Shown here piece after piece: positions 25,302 through 34,575 of a stretch of DNA of 64,000 bases (its first letter is position 1; every line of letters begins with the position of its first letter). The stretch spans positions 1 through 64,000 of the forward strand of contig JANLRZ010000206.1 of NCBI GenBank assembly GCA_031362155.1, written 5' to 3'. Source of the DNA: JAENVU01 sp031362155. GTDB taxonomy: Bacteria; Actinomycetota; Acidimicrobiia; IMCC26256; JAENVU01. Position numbers and translations under genes: made by a program. A model generated the notes under the pieces. That model saw only the letters and a list, made by a program, of their open reading frames with translations, searched no databases and was not told the DNA's origin.

Positions 25302-27506
25302 TCACGATCGCGGCGGGTCCCACCGGTCCGCCGGGATCGCCGCCGGCCGCCCACCGACCCCGGCCTGATCGACGATCGAGCTGACCGTCGACACGTCAGT
25401 GAGCACGTGGTTCTCGCCGAAGGTGAGGTTCTTCGGATACGACACCCCCTTCGCGTCCGTGTACGGACAGATGTTGAAGAAGCGCTCGGTGCTGTAGGGC
25501 GTGAAGTGCACCAACGACTCGTACCCGGCGCTGTAACCGGCGATGTCCTGTTCGAGCGGTGGCTGGAACCAATGATTGTCCTCGAACCGGATATCGCCGT
25601 AGGTCACACACCCGCCGATCTCACTGCCGTAGCGCTGGCCATCCGCAATCGACAACAGGCCCGAGTAGGCCAGCGGGTCGTCGGCGGGCGGCGGCGGCCC
25701 GAAGTCCAAGAACCCGACCGGGTTGTTGATCGACACATTGCCCGCGACCACCACGTGACGGGTTCCGCCGTCGGTATAGAAGGTGTTGGCGCCGGCGGCC
25801 GGCCGCTTGTTCATCGCGAGGTTGTCCCGAATCTGCAGCGCGGTGGCCGGGCCCCGACCTTGGGCGCCGGTCGTATAGATCGCGCCACCGTCCCACATCA
25901 CGTTCAGAAAGTCGTCGATGCGGTTGGCTGCGATGACGTTATGGCGGTTCTGACTCGGCGATGTGACCTTGCCCCACATGCCGCTCGTTGCATTGGGCAA
26001 TCCGGGGAAGCTCCCCTGGTCCAGGAGCCCCCAGCCCCACCCGATCGAGATCCCCGTCCACGGCACGTCGACGATCGTGTTGTGCGCGACGTTGGTGTAC
26101 TCCGAGAAGCCAATGGTGATACCCGCAGTGTCTACGTACTCGCGCCCGAGATGCTCGAGCAGATTGTTCGCGATCGTGTTGTGCGTCGTGAACTGGTCCG
26201 GAGTCTTGGGGTGCGCGTCGGCTTCGGTTACGTCGCCGAGTTGGATGCCGCCCGCCGAAAGATCGGAGAACACATTGTCTTCGATCCGGTTGTGCTGCGC
26301 GCCCGAACCGAACGACACCCCGATCGCACCGAGGTGTTCGAAGACGTTGCCGCGCACGGTGATCCGGTGAGCGCGATCGAACTGCAGGCTCCCAGGGGTC
26401 GCGACATCGTGTTGGTCGTGGCCGATGATGTTGGTCGGGTGGCCGCGCCCGACCAGGCGGAAGCCGTTCTGGTCATCCACGTACCCATCGGCCGAGCTGG
26501 GTTCCATCCACGTGGCGCCCGTGAAGGTCATACCCTCGAATCGCAGGTCGGTCACGGGTGCCTTCGCGGTTCCCCGGGCGACGATCAGCCCCTCGGAGCG
26601 AGCCAACTCGACGACGGCCGTGCGCATGTCCTCGCCGGGCCGGGGTAGGTAGAAGAGCGATCCCGCGGCACCGTCGAGGTACCACTCGCCCGGCTCGTCG
26701 AGAAACGACAAGGAGTTCTCGAACCGCTGCACCTGCCAGAAGCTCCAGATCCCGGGCTGGTTGGTCTTGGCCTGACGAAACACGTTGGCGTTGTCCCAGC
26801 CCGGTCGTTGCATGGTGATCAGCCCGACGCCGGTCCCAGGATCGGCCGCCGCGACCGCCGCGACCGGAACGCTGGTCATCTTCCACTGGTCGTACCCGAC
26901 GGCGCGAATGGCGCGCGGGTTCGTCCAGGTCGTCGGATCCCGCCAGCCCGCCGGGTTGAGATCGGTCACCTCGTACTGAATCCCGCGTTCGGCCGGATCC
27001 TCGGACCAGTGCGGCAGGAATGCGACGGGAAATTCCGTGGTCTGCGCGACCGTCGCCCGCCGGCCGTTGACGTAGAGCTGGCGGGATCCCGCGCGTCCGA
27101 CCGGCGCCTTCCAGATGCCGAGAGGGCCATCGACCCGCGACCACGACGGGCCGGGGACCGAGGAGGCGCCGGACACCGTCGCGTGCTCTCCGGGCGTGGA
27201 TCGGTAGACGACGTCGTGGCCCGGACGGCCCGAGTCACGACCGTCGAAGCGGAGCGGATGATCGACGCGATACGTGCCGCCCCGCAGGTTGACGGTCACA
27301 TCACCGCGACCGCCCGAGCGGGCGACATCGCGGGCACGATCAAGCGTCCGAAACGGCGAATCCTTGCTCCCCGATCCGTCATCGTGACCGTCGGGCGCCA
27401 CCCAGATGGTCCGCGCGCCGGTGGCCGAGTCATCCGACGTGCACCCGAGGACACCCACCGTCATGACCGCAACCAGCAGGGGAACGAGCACACCACGTCG
27501 AGTCAT
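25302..27506 (-). CDS. Secreted right-handed beta-helix lipoprotein
   Basis: The 734-residue protein has a lipoprotein signal (MTRRGVLVPLLVAVMTVGVLGC, so about 22 residues, Cys lipidated) and then WVAPDGHDDGSGSKDSPFRTL, the entry motif of parallel beta-helix carbohydrate-active proteins. The central part (about 350-600) is made of repeats of the type ITVRGNVFEHLG, NRIEDNVFSDLSAGGIQLG, NTIANNLLEHLG and THNT, as in polysaccharide lyases and glycosidases of the GH/PL beta-helix class. No catalytic triad can be assigned. ATG 27506 is preceded by GAGGGGGTGTC. It is divergent from the secreted gene at 27643. Confidence 0.85.
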   Translation of the reverse strand: MTRRGVLVPLLVAVMTVGVLGCTSDDSATGARTIWVAPDGHDDGSGSKDSPFRTLDRARDVARSGGRGDVTVNLRGGTYRVDHPLRFDGRDSGRPGHDVVYRSTPGEHATVSGASSVPGPSWSRVDGPLGIWKAPVGRAGSRQLYVNGRRATVAQTTEFPVAFLPHWSEDPAERGIQYEVTDLNPAGWRDPTTWTNPRAIRAVGYDQWKMTSVPVAAVAAADPGTGVGLITMQRPGWDNANVFRQAKTNQPGIWSFWQVQRFENSLSFLDEPGEWYLDGAAGSLFYLPRPGEDMRTAVVELARSEGLIVARGTAKAPVTDLRFEGMTFTGATWMEPSSADGYVDDQNGFRLVGRGHPTNIIGHDQHDVATPGSLQFDRAHRITVRGNVFEHLGAIGVSFGSGAQHNRIEDNVFSDLSAGGIQLGDVTEADAHPKTPDQFTTHNTIANNLLEHLGREYVDTAGITIGFSEYTNVAHNTIVDVPWTGISIGWGWGLLDQGSFPGLPNATSGMWGKVTSPSQNRHNVIAANRIDDFLNVMWDGGAIYTTGAQGRGPATALQIRDNLAMNKRPAAGANTFYTDGGTRHVVVAGNVSINNPVGFLDFGPPPPADDPLAYSGLLSIADGQRYGSEIGGCVTYGDIRFEDNHWFQPPLEQDIAGYSAGYESLVHFTPYSTERFFNICPYTDAKGVSYPKNLTFGENHVLTDVSTVSSIVDQAGVGGRPAAIPADRWDPPRS

Positions 27507-27576
27507 GACACCCCCTCGACCGACCACTGGTCCGGCTGAACCCTGATTCCCAGGACTCAGCGAGGGTGAGGGGGTC

Positions 27577-27605
27577 TTGTTCCCGAACGATTAACGGTGT
27601 AAAGT
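27577..27605 (+). promoter_or_regulatory. Sigma-70-type promoter upstream of the secreted protein at 27643
   Basis: TTGTTC at 27577-27582 and TAAAGT at 27600-27605 are separated by 17 bases. Transcription would begin near 27612, giving a short leader that carries GGGGGGAAA before the GTG start. Confidence 0.5.
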
Positions 27606-27642
27606 TGCCCAACGTGTTCGGACACTCTTGGGGGGAAACGTT

Positions 27643-28422
27643 GTGATTGGTCGATTGATGAAGTTTGTGGTGACGGGAGCGCTCGTGGGCTCGCCGCTCC
27701 TCGTGATCGGCGGCCAGCCTGCCGGCGCGGAGACCGTGGCCGTGTCCTGTACCGGGATCCGTTCGATCATCACCCTGAACCCGGCGACGGGGTCCGGCGA
27801 TGCCAAGTACACCAAGTGGTCGACGAAGGATTCGGACGGCACCAAGCTCAGTCTGCTCGGATCTCCGATTCCGGCCGACACGCAGGCCTGCACCATCGAC
27901 GCCGGGATCAGCACGAATCAGCCCGGTCAGGACGTCAAGTATCTCCTCGACGACCAGACGAACGGCGCGGCCAACCTGACCACGAGCGGCGCGCTGGCCA
28001 AGAGCGTGCTGAGCGTGATCGGCAGTGGCACGTGTCGGGCCGGCGACCCGCTGTTGAGCACCACCTACCCGGCGGCCTACCCATTGCAGGGCAAGGTCAT
28101 CACCAAGTTCGACCAGACGAACGCGAGCCTCGTGCAGATCCAGATGCAGTCCTACATCCGACTGGGTTCGGACCCACTCGACACCGACGGTGACGTGACC
28201 GTCACCGGCCTCGTCATCAAGGGCCCGGCACTTGGCGGAGCCGTCAAGGCCACGTTGGCGCTCTTCCCGACCAACAGCGCGAAGAACCTGAACCCGGTCG
28301 ACTGCATCGTTGCCAGCGGTTCGTCGGCCGGCAACGCGGCGATCGCCGAGATGTCACTCCTCCAGTCCGACGGCTCCGACGCCGGGACCGGCATCGACCC
28401 GTGGACAGTCACCATCCCGTAG
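27643..28422 (+). CDS. Secreted protein of unknown function
   Basis: A 259-residue exported protein. The signal peptide is VIGRLMKFVVTGALVGSPLLVIG with cleavage after PAGA, about residue 29. The mature part is rich in Thr, Ser, Asp and small residues and has four cysteines (VSCTG, TQACTID, GTCRAGD, VDCIVAS), probably forming two disulfides. It resembles small secreted actinobacterial proteins but no family is recognised. The GTG start has GGGGGGAAA seven bases upstream, and a good promoter lies before it. The gene is convergent with the MaoC-like gene, with a hairpin between them. Confidence 0.75.
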   Translation: MIGRLMKFVVTGALVGSPLLVIGGQPAGAETVAVSCTGIRSIITLNPATGSGDAKYTKWSTKDSDGTKLSLLGSPIPADTQACTIDAGISTNQPGQDVKYLLDDQTNGAANLTTSGALAKSVLSVIGSGTCRAGDPLLSTTYPAAYPLQGKVITKFDQTNASLVQIQMQSYIRLGSDPLDTDGDVTVTGLVIKGPALGGAVKATLALFPTNSAKNLNPVDCIVASGSSAGNAAIAEMSLLQSDGSDAGTGIDPWTVTIP

Positions 28423-28436
28423 CACTGAGTCGCGGT

Positions 28437-28484
28437 GCCACCGTCGGAGATGGCGGTGGCTCCGCGCTCGCCCTTTCGGGCGCA
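28437..28484. terminator. Tandem hairpins between convergent genes
   Basis: GCCACCG at 28437-28443 pairs with CGGTGGC at 28454-28460, and CGCCC at 28469-28473 pairs with GGGCG at 28478-28482 around a TTTC loop. They sit between the stop of the secreted gene and the stop of the MaoC gene and fit a bidirectional terminator, although there is no long T run. Confidence 0.45.
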
Positions 28485-28489
28485 CCTGC

Positions 28490-28972
28490 TCAGGCGTAGA
28501 TCATCCGGGTGACCCATTCGGCCACCAGCGCCGGCTTGTCCTCGCCTTCGATCTCGACCGTGAAGTTCCGCGTCGTCTCGATGGCGCTGCCCTTCAACTC
28601 GACGTTCGCCGTCACCGCGCGAGCCCGAATGCGTGAGCCGACCTTGACCGGGCTCACGAATCGCACCCGGTTGAAGCCGTAGTTGATCCCCATGAGGAGA
28701 CCCTCGTATCGCGAGGGATCCGAGGGGGCGCTGCTGGCACCGTGCGCAAGATGCGTGAGCATCGAGAGGGTCAGGAACCCATGCGCAATCGTCGTGCCGA
28801 ACGGCGTGTTCTTCGCCGCCTCGGGATCGACGTGGATGAACTGGTGATCCTGGGTCACGTCGGCGAACTGGTCGATCTGGTCCTGGGTGACCTGGAACCA
28901 TTCCCCGGTCCCTTCGTCGTTGCCGACGTCGGTGAGGAATTTCTGATAGGCGCTGGCGGCTGCTTCACTCAT
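28490..28972 (-). CDS. MaoC-like hotdog dehydratase
   Basis: The 160-residue protein has the (R)-specific enoyl-CoA hydratase motif: FADVTQDHQFIHVDPEAA with the catalytic Asp and His, then PFGTTIAHGFLTLSML, and INYGFNRVRFVSPVKVGS. It hydrates trans-2-enoyl-CoA in fatty acid or polyhydroxyalkanoate metabolism. ATG 28972 lies seven bases after a TAGGGT -10 box, so the longer open frame upstream is ignored. The product ends with IYA, as in many actinobacterial homologues. Confidence 0.88.
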   Translation of the reverse strand: MSEAAASAYQKFLTDVGNDEGTGEWFQVTQDQIDQFADVTQDHQFIHVDPEAAKNTPFGTTIAHGFLTLSMLTHLAHGASSAPSDPSRYEGLLMGINYGFNRVRFVSPVKVGSRIRARAVTANVELKGSAIETTRNFTVEIEGEDKPALVAEWVTRMIYA

Positions 28973-29088
28973 GAACGGGACCCTAGAGGCTCTCCGAACG
29001 GTCATGTTCGGCCGCGCCCCGCTGATTTCACACCGACTGCAACAACCTGGTTCACTGCCCGAGACCGACTGCGACGCCGGAGGGGCCA

Positions 29089-30894
29089 ATGACGACCATC
29101 GACACCGCGGCCTTGCGAGCAAAGTACGCCGAGGAGCGGGACAAGCGGATTCGCCCGGACGGCAAAGCGCAATACGTGCAACCAACGGGTCGCTTCGCAC
29201 CCCTGCTCGAAGATCCGTACACGCCGCGAGTCGAGCGGGAGTCGGTCCACGACGACGTCACCGTCGCCATCATCGGCGGCGGTTTCGGCGGGGTGTGCAC
29301 CGGGGCGCAGTTGAAGATCGCCGGCGTCGACGACCTCCGCATCGTCGAAGGTGGCGGCGATGTCGGCGGGGCCTGGTACTGGAACCGTTACCCCGGCGCC
29401 ATGTGCGACACGGCCGCGATGATCTACCTGCCGATGCTCGAAGAGACCGGCTACCGGCCGACGATGAAGTACGTGCCGGCAACTGAGATCCATGCGCACG
29501 TCCAACGCATCGCCACCCAGTACGGCCTCTACGACAACGCGCTCTTCTCCACCGAAGTGACCGAACTCGTCTGGGACGACACCGTCGCCCGCTGGATCAT
29601 CCGCACCGATCGCGGTGACGAGTTCCGAGCCCGGTTCGTGGCGATGGGTACCGGCCCGCTCCACCGCCCGAAGCTCCCGGGGATCCCCGGCATCGAATCG
29701 TTCGCGGGTCCCGCGTTCCACACCTCGCGCTGGGACTACGGCATCACCGGTGGCGGCCCCGACGCACCCATGACGAACCTCGCCGACCAGCGCGTCGGGA
29801 TCATCGGCACCGGCGCGACGGCGGTGCAGTGCATCCCTCCGTTGGGTCGCGACGCGAAGGAACTGTTCGTGTTCCAACGCACGCCGTCATCGATCGACGT
29901 TCGGGCCAACCACGAGATCGACCCCGAGTGGTTCGCCACGCTGCAACCCGGCTGGCAGCACGAGTGGCTGATCAACTTCGCGACCCTCCAGACCGGGGGC
30001 TTCGCCGACGAGGATCTCGTGAAGGACGGCTGGACCGACATCGCGCAGCGCATCCGCGACCGGGTGATCGCCGACATCGCCAACGCGACGGTCGACCAGC
30101 CGTTCGACGCCGATGCGTTCCAGCGCGCTTACCACGACAGCGACGACGAGAAGATGACCGAGATCCGGGCTCGGGTCGACGCGATCGTCGAAGACTCCGC
30201 GACCGCCGAGGCGCTCAAGCCCTGGTACCGCCAGCTGTGCAAACGGCCGTGCTTCCACGACGAGTACCTGCAGGCGTACAACCGGCCGAACGTGCACCTC
30301 GTCGACACCGACGGTCAGGGGGTCACGCGCATCGACGCAACCGGCGTGTGGGTCGGCGACGCGCACTACGAGCTCGATCTCTTGATCTTCGCCTCGGGCT
30401 TCGAGGTGGGCACGGAGTACGCGCGCCGGTCCGGCTACGAGACGGTCGGGCGCGACGGGCTCACCCTCACCCAGCGGTGGGCCAACGGCACCGAGACCCT
30501 GCACGGCATCCACATCCGCAACTTCCCCAACCTGTTCATCATCGGCATCTCCCAGGCCGCCAACCTGATCTCGAACATCACCTCGAACCTGGTCGACAGC
30601 GGCCGCACGATCGCGACCGTGGTCCGCCACGCGATCGACGTCGATGCCGACGAGGTCGAGGTCACCGAGGCTGCGGAGCAGGCGTGGGTCCACATGTTGG
30701 AGGACAACCCCCGGTCGTTCGGCGGCGACCCCACCTGCACGCCGGGCTATTACAACAACGAGGGCCACGAGATCGGCCGCAAGGACTGGCTCGGCGGGAG
30801 CGGCTACCCCGAGGGGCCAGTGGCCTACTTCGCCTTTATCGACCGTTGGCGGAACTCGGGCGAATTCGCGGGTGTGGAGTTCACGACTCGTTGA
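29089..30894 (+). CDS. Flavin monooxygenase, Baeyer-Villiger type
   Basis: A 601-residue class B flavoprotein monooxygenase that inserts oxygen into ketones using NADPH and O2. The FAD loop is IIGGGFGGVCTGAQL, then GGDVGGAWYWNRYPGAMCD, the Baeyer-Villiger fingerprint FAGPAFHTSRWDYG, the NADPH loop IGTGATAVQ and FASGFEVGTEY follow. The first ~55 residues (TAALRAKYAEERDKRIR) form the usual N-terminal extension of phenylacetone/cyclohexanone monooxygenases. The ATG has GGAGG just upstream. Substrate class is inferred; a steroid or terpene ketone is plausible given the neighbouring catabolic genes. Confidence 0.92.
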   Translation: MTTIDTAALRAKYAEERDKRIRPDGKAQYVQPTGRFAPLLEDPYTPRVERESVHDDVTVAIIGGGFGGVCTGAQLKIAGVDDLRIVEGGGDVGGAWYWNRYPGAMCDTAAMIYLPMLEETGYRPTMKYVPATEIHAHVQRIATQYGLYDNALFSTEVTELVWDDTVARWIIRTDRGDEFRARFVAMGTGPLHRPKLPGIPGIESFAGPAFHTSRWDYGITGGGPDAPMTNLADQRVGIIGTGATAVQCIPPLGRDAKELFVFQRTPSSIDVRANHEIDPEWFATLQPGWQHEWLINFATLQTGGFADEDLVKDGWTDIAQRIRDRVIADIANATVDQPFDADAFQRAYHDSDDEKMTEIRARVDAIVEDSATAEALKPWYRQLCKRPCFHDEYLQAYNRPNVHLVDTDGQGVTRIDATGVWVGDAHYELDLLIFASGFEVGTEYARRSGYETVGRDGLTLTQRWANGTETLHGIHIRNFPNLFIIGISQAANLISNITSNLVDSGRTIATVVRHAIDVDADEVEVTEAAEQAWVHMLEDNPRSFGGDPTCTPGYYNNEGHEIGRKDWLGGSGYPEGPVAYFAFIDRWRNSGEFAGVEFTTR

Positions 30895-30913
30895 TGACGC
30901 GGGAAGCGACGAG

Positions 30914-31339
30914 TCAGCTCCCCGACACCTCGAGCGTCATCCGAGCCGGTTCCCAGTACGCGCGGAGCGCGACGATCCGACCGTCGTCGTCGACCCGGTA
31001 CGTGTAAACACCCTCGACGATCGCGCGCGTGCCGTCGGGAAGCGTCGTCGTGATCCGGCCGACGTTCGCGCACTCGTTCCCCGCCGCGTACGACTCGCGG
31101 ATCGAGAACGCCACCCGACCGGACGCGACCACGGTGTCGTAGAAGGCCGCGATCGCCTCGGCGCCGCGGTGGCCCTGGCCCGTTGGGTCGAACCCTGACG
31201 GACCGATCGGGTCCTCGACGCACGCCTCGGGCGCGAACAACGCGAGCCACCCGGCCCGATCGCCCGCCTCCACTGCTCGCATCGAGGCGAACGCGGTGTC
31301 GCGGGCGAGGTGAGACTCGTAACTCTCGGTCTGATCCAC
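30914..31339 (-). CDS. SnoaL-like (NTF2-fold) protein
   Basis: The 141-residue protein shows the NTF2-like pattern: DTAFASMRAVEAGDRAGWLALFAPEACVEDP, then HRGAEAIAAFYDTVV and RAIVEGVYTYRVDDDGRIVALRAYW. Members are ketosteroid-isomerase-like enzymes, polyketide cyclases or binding modules; no catalytic Asp is assigned. GTG 31339 lies six bases after a TAGAGT -10 box. It sits between the Baeyer-Villiger gene, with which it is convergent, and the divergent luciferase-like gene. Confidence 0.82.
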   Translation of the reverse strand: MDQTESYESHLARDTAFASMRAVEAGDRAGWLALFAPEACVEDPIGPSGFDPTGQGHRGAEAIAAFYDTVVASGRVAFSIRESYAAGNECANVGRITTTLPDGTRAIVEGVYTYRVDDDGRIVALRAYWEPARMTLEVSGS

Positions 31340-31412
31340 CCCTCGACTCTAGGACTCGATCGCGCGCCGCGTTCGACGGCGGGGTCGACGCCGCGCCTCT
31401 ACGCTGCCGACC

Positions 31413-32399
31413 ATGTTCATGCTCCGGTTCGACATGCGGGCACCGGTCAACGGCCCGGCCGCCATCGACGACCTGTACCAATCCGCCATCGAGATGTCCG
31501 AGTGGGGTGAAGCGAACGGCGCGGTCTCGATCGTATTGTCGGAACATCACGGTTCACCGGATGGCTACCTCCCCTCTCCGATGGTCCTCGCCGCCGCAAT
31601 CGCCGCGCGCACGACGTCGGTCCCCATCACCGTCGCCGCACTCCTCCTCCCGCTCCACGACCCGGTGCGGATCGCGGAAGACATGGCGGTCCTCGACATC
31701 CTCAGCCGCGGTCGCGTCCTCTATGTCCTCGGGCTCGGCTACCGGCCCGAGGAATACGCGATGTTCGGGCAGTCGCTCGCGGCGCGCGGACGGCGCATGG
31801 AGGAGTGCATCGAGGTACTCCAGCGAGCGAAGTCCGGGGAGACGTTCGAGTACGCCGGACGCACCGTCCGTGTGACCCCTCCGCCCTTCACGCCCGGCGG
31901 TCCGATGCTCATGTACGGCGGAGGGAGCACCGCCGCCGCCCGGCGCGCGGCACGGCTGGGCATGTCGTTCTTCGCGCAGACCGGTGAGGGCGATCTCGAA
32001 GCGACCTACCTCGCCGAGTGCGCGGCCCACGGGCGCGAGCCGGGAATGTGCATGATTCCGGCGCCCGGATCGGCCACCACCATGTTCGTGACCGAGGACG
32101 TCGATCGCGGTTGGGACCAACTTGGCCCGTTCATGCTCCACGACGCTCAGATGTACGCGTCGTGGCTCCTCGACTCCGTGGCGGCCAGCAAGTCGACCGC
32201 ACCCACCATCGACGCGCTCCGCGCCGAACACGGCGCGTACCGAATCGTCACTCCCGATGAGGCGATCGCGTACGCACGCGACCACGGCACACTCCCCCTG
32301 CATCCGTTGTGCGGCGGATGCCCGCCGCACCTGGCGTGGGAGACCCTCAACCTCGTTGCCGATCGGGTGTTGCCCGCACTGTCGGGACCCACAGGCTGA
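31413..32399 (+). CDS. Luciferase-like (LLM class) flavin/F420-dependent oxidoreductase
   Basis: A 328-residue TIM-barrel oxidoreductase. It has WGEANGAVSIVLSEHHGSPDGYLPSP near the N-terminus, TTSVPITVAALLLPLHDPVRIAEDMAVLDILSRGRV, and LGLGYRPEEYAMFG as usual in this class, then RTVRVTPPPFTPGGPMLMYGGGS. Actinobacterial members often use F420. ATG 31413 is seven bases after TACGCT, a leaderless start. The stop is three bases from that of the convergent secreted protein. The substrate is unknown. Confidence 0.88.
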   Translation: MFMLRFDMRAPVNGPAAIDDLYQSAIEMSEWGEANGAVSIVLSEHHGSPDGYLPSPMVLAAAIAARTTSVPITVAALLLPLHDPVRIAEDMAVLDILSRGRVLYVLGLGYRPEEYAMFGQSLAARGRRMEECIEVLQRAKSGETFEYAGRTVRVTPPPFTPGGPMLMYGGGSTAAARRAARLGMSFFAQTGEGDLEATYLAECAAHGREPGMCMIPAPGSATTMFVTEDVDRGWDQLGPFMLHDAQMYASWLLDSVAASKSTAPTIDALRAEHGAYRIVTPDEAIAYARDHGTLPLHPLCGGCPPHLAWETLNLVADRVLPALSGPTG

Positions 32400-32402
32400 G
32401 CA

Positions 32403-32981
32403 TCAGCGGTGAGGGTTGCACGCGGCGCGTTCGGCCGCGTTGCCTTGGCCGTAGGGGTCGATGCCACTCCGCTCGCCGGTGAGCACCCAACTGTTGTGCG
32501 CTTCATTCATGTAGACGAACGGTGCCGGACACGCAATGCGGATGATGCGCATCCCTTCGCACATCCCGGGCTGGTTGACACACGTGAAGCCGAGGTGGCC
32601 GAGCGCGATCCCGTCGGCACACGTCGAGTCGAAGCCGGGCGCCTGGTTGGCGACGAGGTACGCCAACGCATCGGCACACGTCGTCGACCACGCCGGCGGT
32701 GTTGGCGGTGATGGTTGTGGTCGCGGTGTCGAGTCCGCGCTCGGCGGCGGGTCCGCCGTCGGCGGCGTCGGTGGCGGTTCTGCGGTCGCGATCGCGATCG
32801 TGACCGACCGCGTCGGCGGCGGCGTTTTCACGACCCGCGCGCCCAGCACCTCGACCGGTGTCGGGTCGCGACGATCGGTCAGCGCGGTCGGCTGCCCGCT
32901 CCCCGCGGCAGTCGCGGCCACGAGCAGGATCACCGGAGCAGCCAGTCCACCGAGCGCGCGCTGAGTTGGCGTCCACACCAC
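32403..32981 (-). CDS. Secreted proline/threonine-rich protein with a cysteine-rich C-terminal domain
   Basis: The 192-residue protein has a signal or anchor helix (about residues 9-28, GGLAAPVILLVAATAAGSG), a linker of Pro/Thr/Ser (about 50-95), and a C-terminal domain with seven cysteines (ADALAYLVANQAPG, CADGIALGHLGFTC, QPGMC, RIACPAPFVYMNEAHNSWVLTG). The domain resembles small exported actinobacterial proteins but is not a family I can name. The linker suggests a wall-spanning or surface-exposed protein. GTG 32981 is the frame's furthest start and has no strong ribosome-binding site. Confidence 0.7.
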   Translation of the reverse strand: MVWTPTQRALGGLAAPVILLVAATAAGSGQPTALTDRRDPTPVEVLGARVVKTPPPTRSVTIAIATAEPPPTPPTADPPPSADSTPRPQPSPPTPPAWSTTCADALAYLVANQAPGFDSTCADGIALGHLGFTCVNQPGMCEGMRIIRIACPAPFVYMNEAHNSWVLTGERSGIDPYGQGNAAERAACNPHR

Positions 32982-33041
32982 GCCGGCAGTTTCGTACGGC
33001 CCGATTGGTAACGAAAGGGTTGAACTACCTATTTCGCCCGT

Positions 33042-34466
33042 TCAGGCGCCGTAGCCCATGATCGCCTTGGTCTCAAGGTATTCCTCGAAGCCGAGCGCAC
33101 CCCACTCGCGACCGTTGCCCGACTGGCGGTAGCCACCGAACGGCGCGTTGAAGTCGGGCCCGGCACCGTTGACGTGCACATTGCCGCTACGGATCCGGCG
33201 CGCCATCGCCTTGGCCCGGTCGGGTGAACCCGAGATGTAGCCCGACAGCCCGTACACGGTGTCGTTGGCGATGCGCACCGCGTCATCGTCGTCCTCGTAT
33301 CCGATCATCACGAGCACCGGACCGAAGATCTCCTGCTGGGCGATCGTCATGTCGTTGGTGACGTGCGAGAACACCGTCGGCTGCACGTAGTACCCCGTGT
33401 CGAGCCCGGCGGGCTTCCCGGCCCCGCCGACTTCAACCTTCGCGCCTTCGCCGATCCCCTTCTCGATGAGCTGTTGGATCCGCCCGTACTGGGTCTCGGA
33501 CACGACGGGCCCGATGGTGATGCCGTCGGCACGCGGGTCGCCGACCACGACGTTCTTCGCGGCCTCCGCCGCGATCGCGGCGGCTTCATCCATCCGCGCC
33601 GCGGGAACGAGCATGCGAGTAGGTGCGTTGCACGACTGACCCGAGTTGTTGCACATCCCGGCGACATCGCGTGCGATTACTTCGGCGAAGTCGGCGTCGT
33701 CGAGGATGATGTTGGCCGACTTGCCGCCGAGTTCCTGCGCCACGCGCTTCACCGACGGCGCGGCGGCCCGAGCGACCTCGACGCCGGCGCGAGTCGAACC
33801 CGTGAACGACACCATGTCGACATCGGGGTGGGACGCAAGCGGGGCGCCGACGTTGATGCCGTCGCCGTTCACCAGGTTGAACACCCCGGCCGGGACACCA
33901 GCAGTGTCGAGGATCTCCGCGAACAGGATCGCGTTCAGCGGCGCCACCTCGGACGGCTTGAGCACCATCGTGCAGCCGGCCGCGATCGCCGGACCGACCT
34001 TGCAGGCGATCTGGTTCAGCGGCCAGTTCCAGGGTGTGATCATCCCGCAGACGCCGATCGGCTCCCGCGCGATGAGGGTCGTGCCCAACATGGATTCGAA
34101 CTCGAAATCGGCCAACACCGCACGGGCGGTCGCCAGGTGGCCAAGGCCGGCAGCCGACTGGGCGATCTGGGCCAGCCACAGCGGTGCGCCGACTTCTTGG
34201 CTCAGAATGTCGGAGAGCTCTTCCATGCGGCCGGCGTACACGCCGATGATGCTGTCGAGCAGCGCAAGGCGCTCGTCTTTGCTGGTGAGGGAGAACGTCT
34301 CGAACGCGGCCTTCGCCGCGGCCACTGCCGCGTCGACGTCGTCCGGGCCACCCATCGCGATCGATTCGATCGGCTGTTCCGTCGCCGGGTTGATCACCGC
34401 GAGCGTCTCGCGGGTGAGCGGCGCGACCCATTGGCCGTTGATGTAGAACTGCTGGGCGTGTTCCAT
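33042..34466 (-). CDS. Aldehyde dehydrogenase family protein
   Basis: A 474-residue NAD(P)-dependent aldehyde dehydrogenase. It shows ICGMITPWNWPLNQIACKVG-type PWNWP, LKPSEVAPLNA, FTGSTRAGVEV as cofactor loop, AQELGGKSANIILDDAD with the general-base Glu, and the catalytic Cys in NSGQSCNAPTRM. It ends YLETKAIMGYGA. The length and pattern fit the broad-substrate actinobacterial group. GAGGAGA precedes the ATG. The gene is alone, with a long 5' leader and a candidate promoter near 34530 that is shared with the divergent ABC-F gene. Confidence 0.9.
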   Translation of the reverse strand: MEHAQQFYINGQWVAPLTRETLAVINPATEQPIESIAMGGPDDVDAAVAAAKAAFETFSLTSKDERLALLDSIIGVYAGRMEELSDILSQEVGAPLWLAQIAQSAAGLGHLATARAVLADFEFESMLGTTLIAREPIGVCGMITPWNWPLNQIACKVGPAIAAGCTMVLKPSEVAPLNAILFAEILDTAGVPAGVFNLVNGDGINVGAPLASHPDVDMVSFTGSTRAGVEVARAAAPSVKRVAQELGGKSANIILDDADFAEVIARDVAGMCNNSGQSCNAPTRMLVPAARMDEAAAIAAEAAKNVVVGDPRADGITIGPVVSETQYGRIQQLIEKGIGEGAKVEVGGAGKPAGLDTGYYVQPTVFSHVTNDMTIAQQEIFGPVLVMIGYEDDDDAVRIANDTVYGLSGYISGSPDRAKAMARRIRSGNVHVNGAGPDFNAPFGGYRQSGNGREWGALGFEEYLETKAIMGYGA

Positions 34467-34575
34467 GGGGGAGTCTCCTCGTTGGCCCGACGGAGCCGGG
34501 AATCGATCAAACGGCCGACCCGGGCACGTTAGAGGCTACGAGCGAAACCTGCCGCACGCCGTAGCCTGCGCCGCC

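Noticed and set aside
32700..32780. Short-period repeat region as a tandem array
   Set aside because: It only reflects Pro/Thr codons in the linker of the secreted protein; no regular unit.
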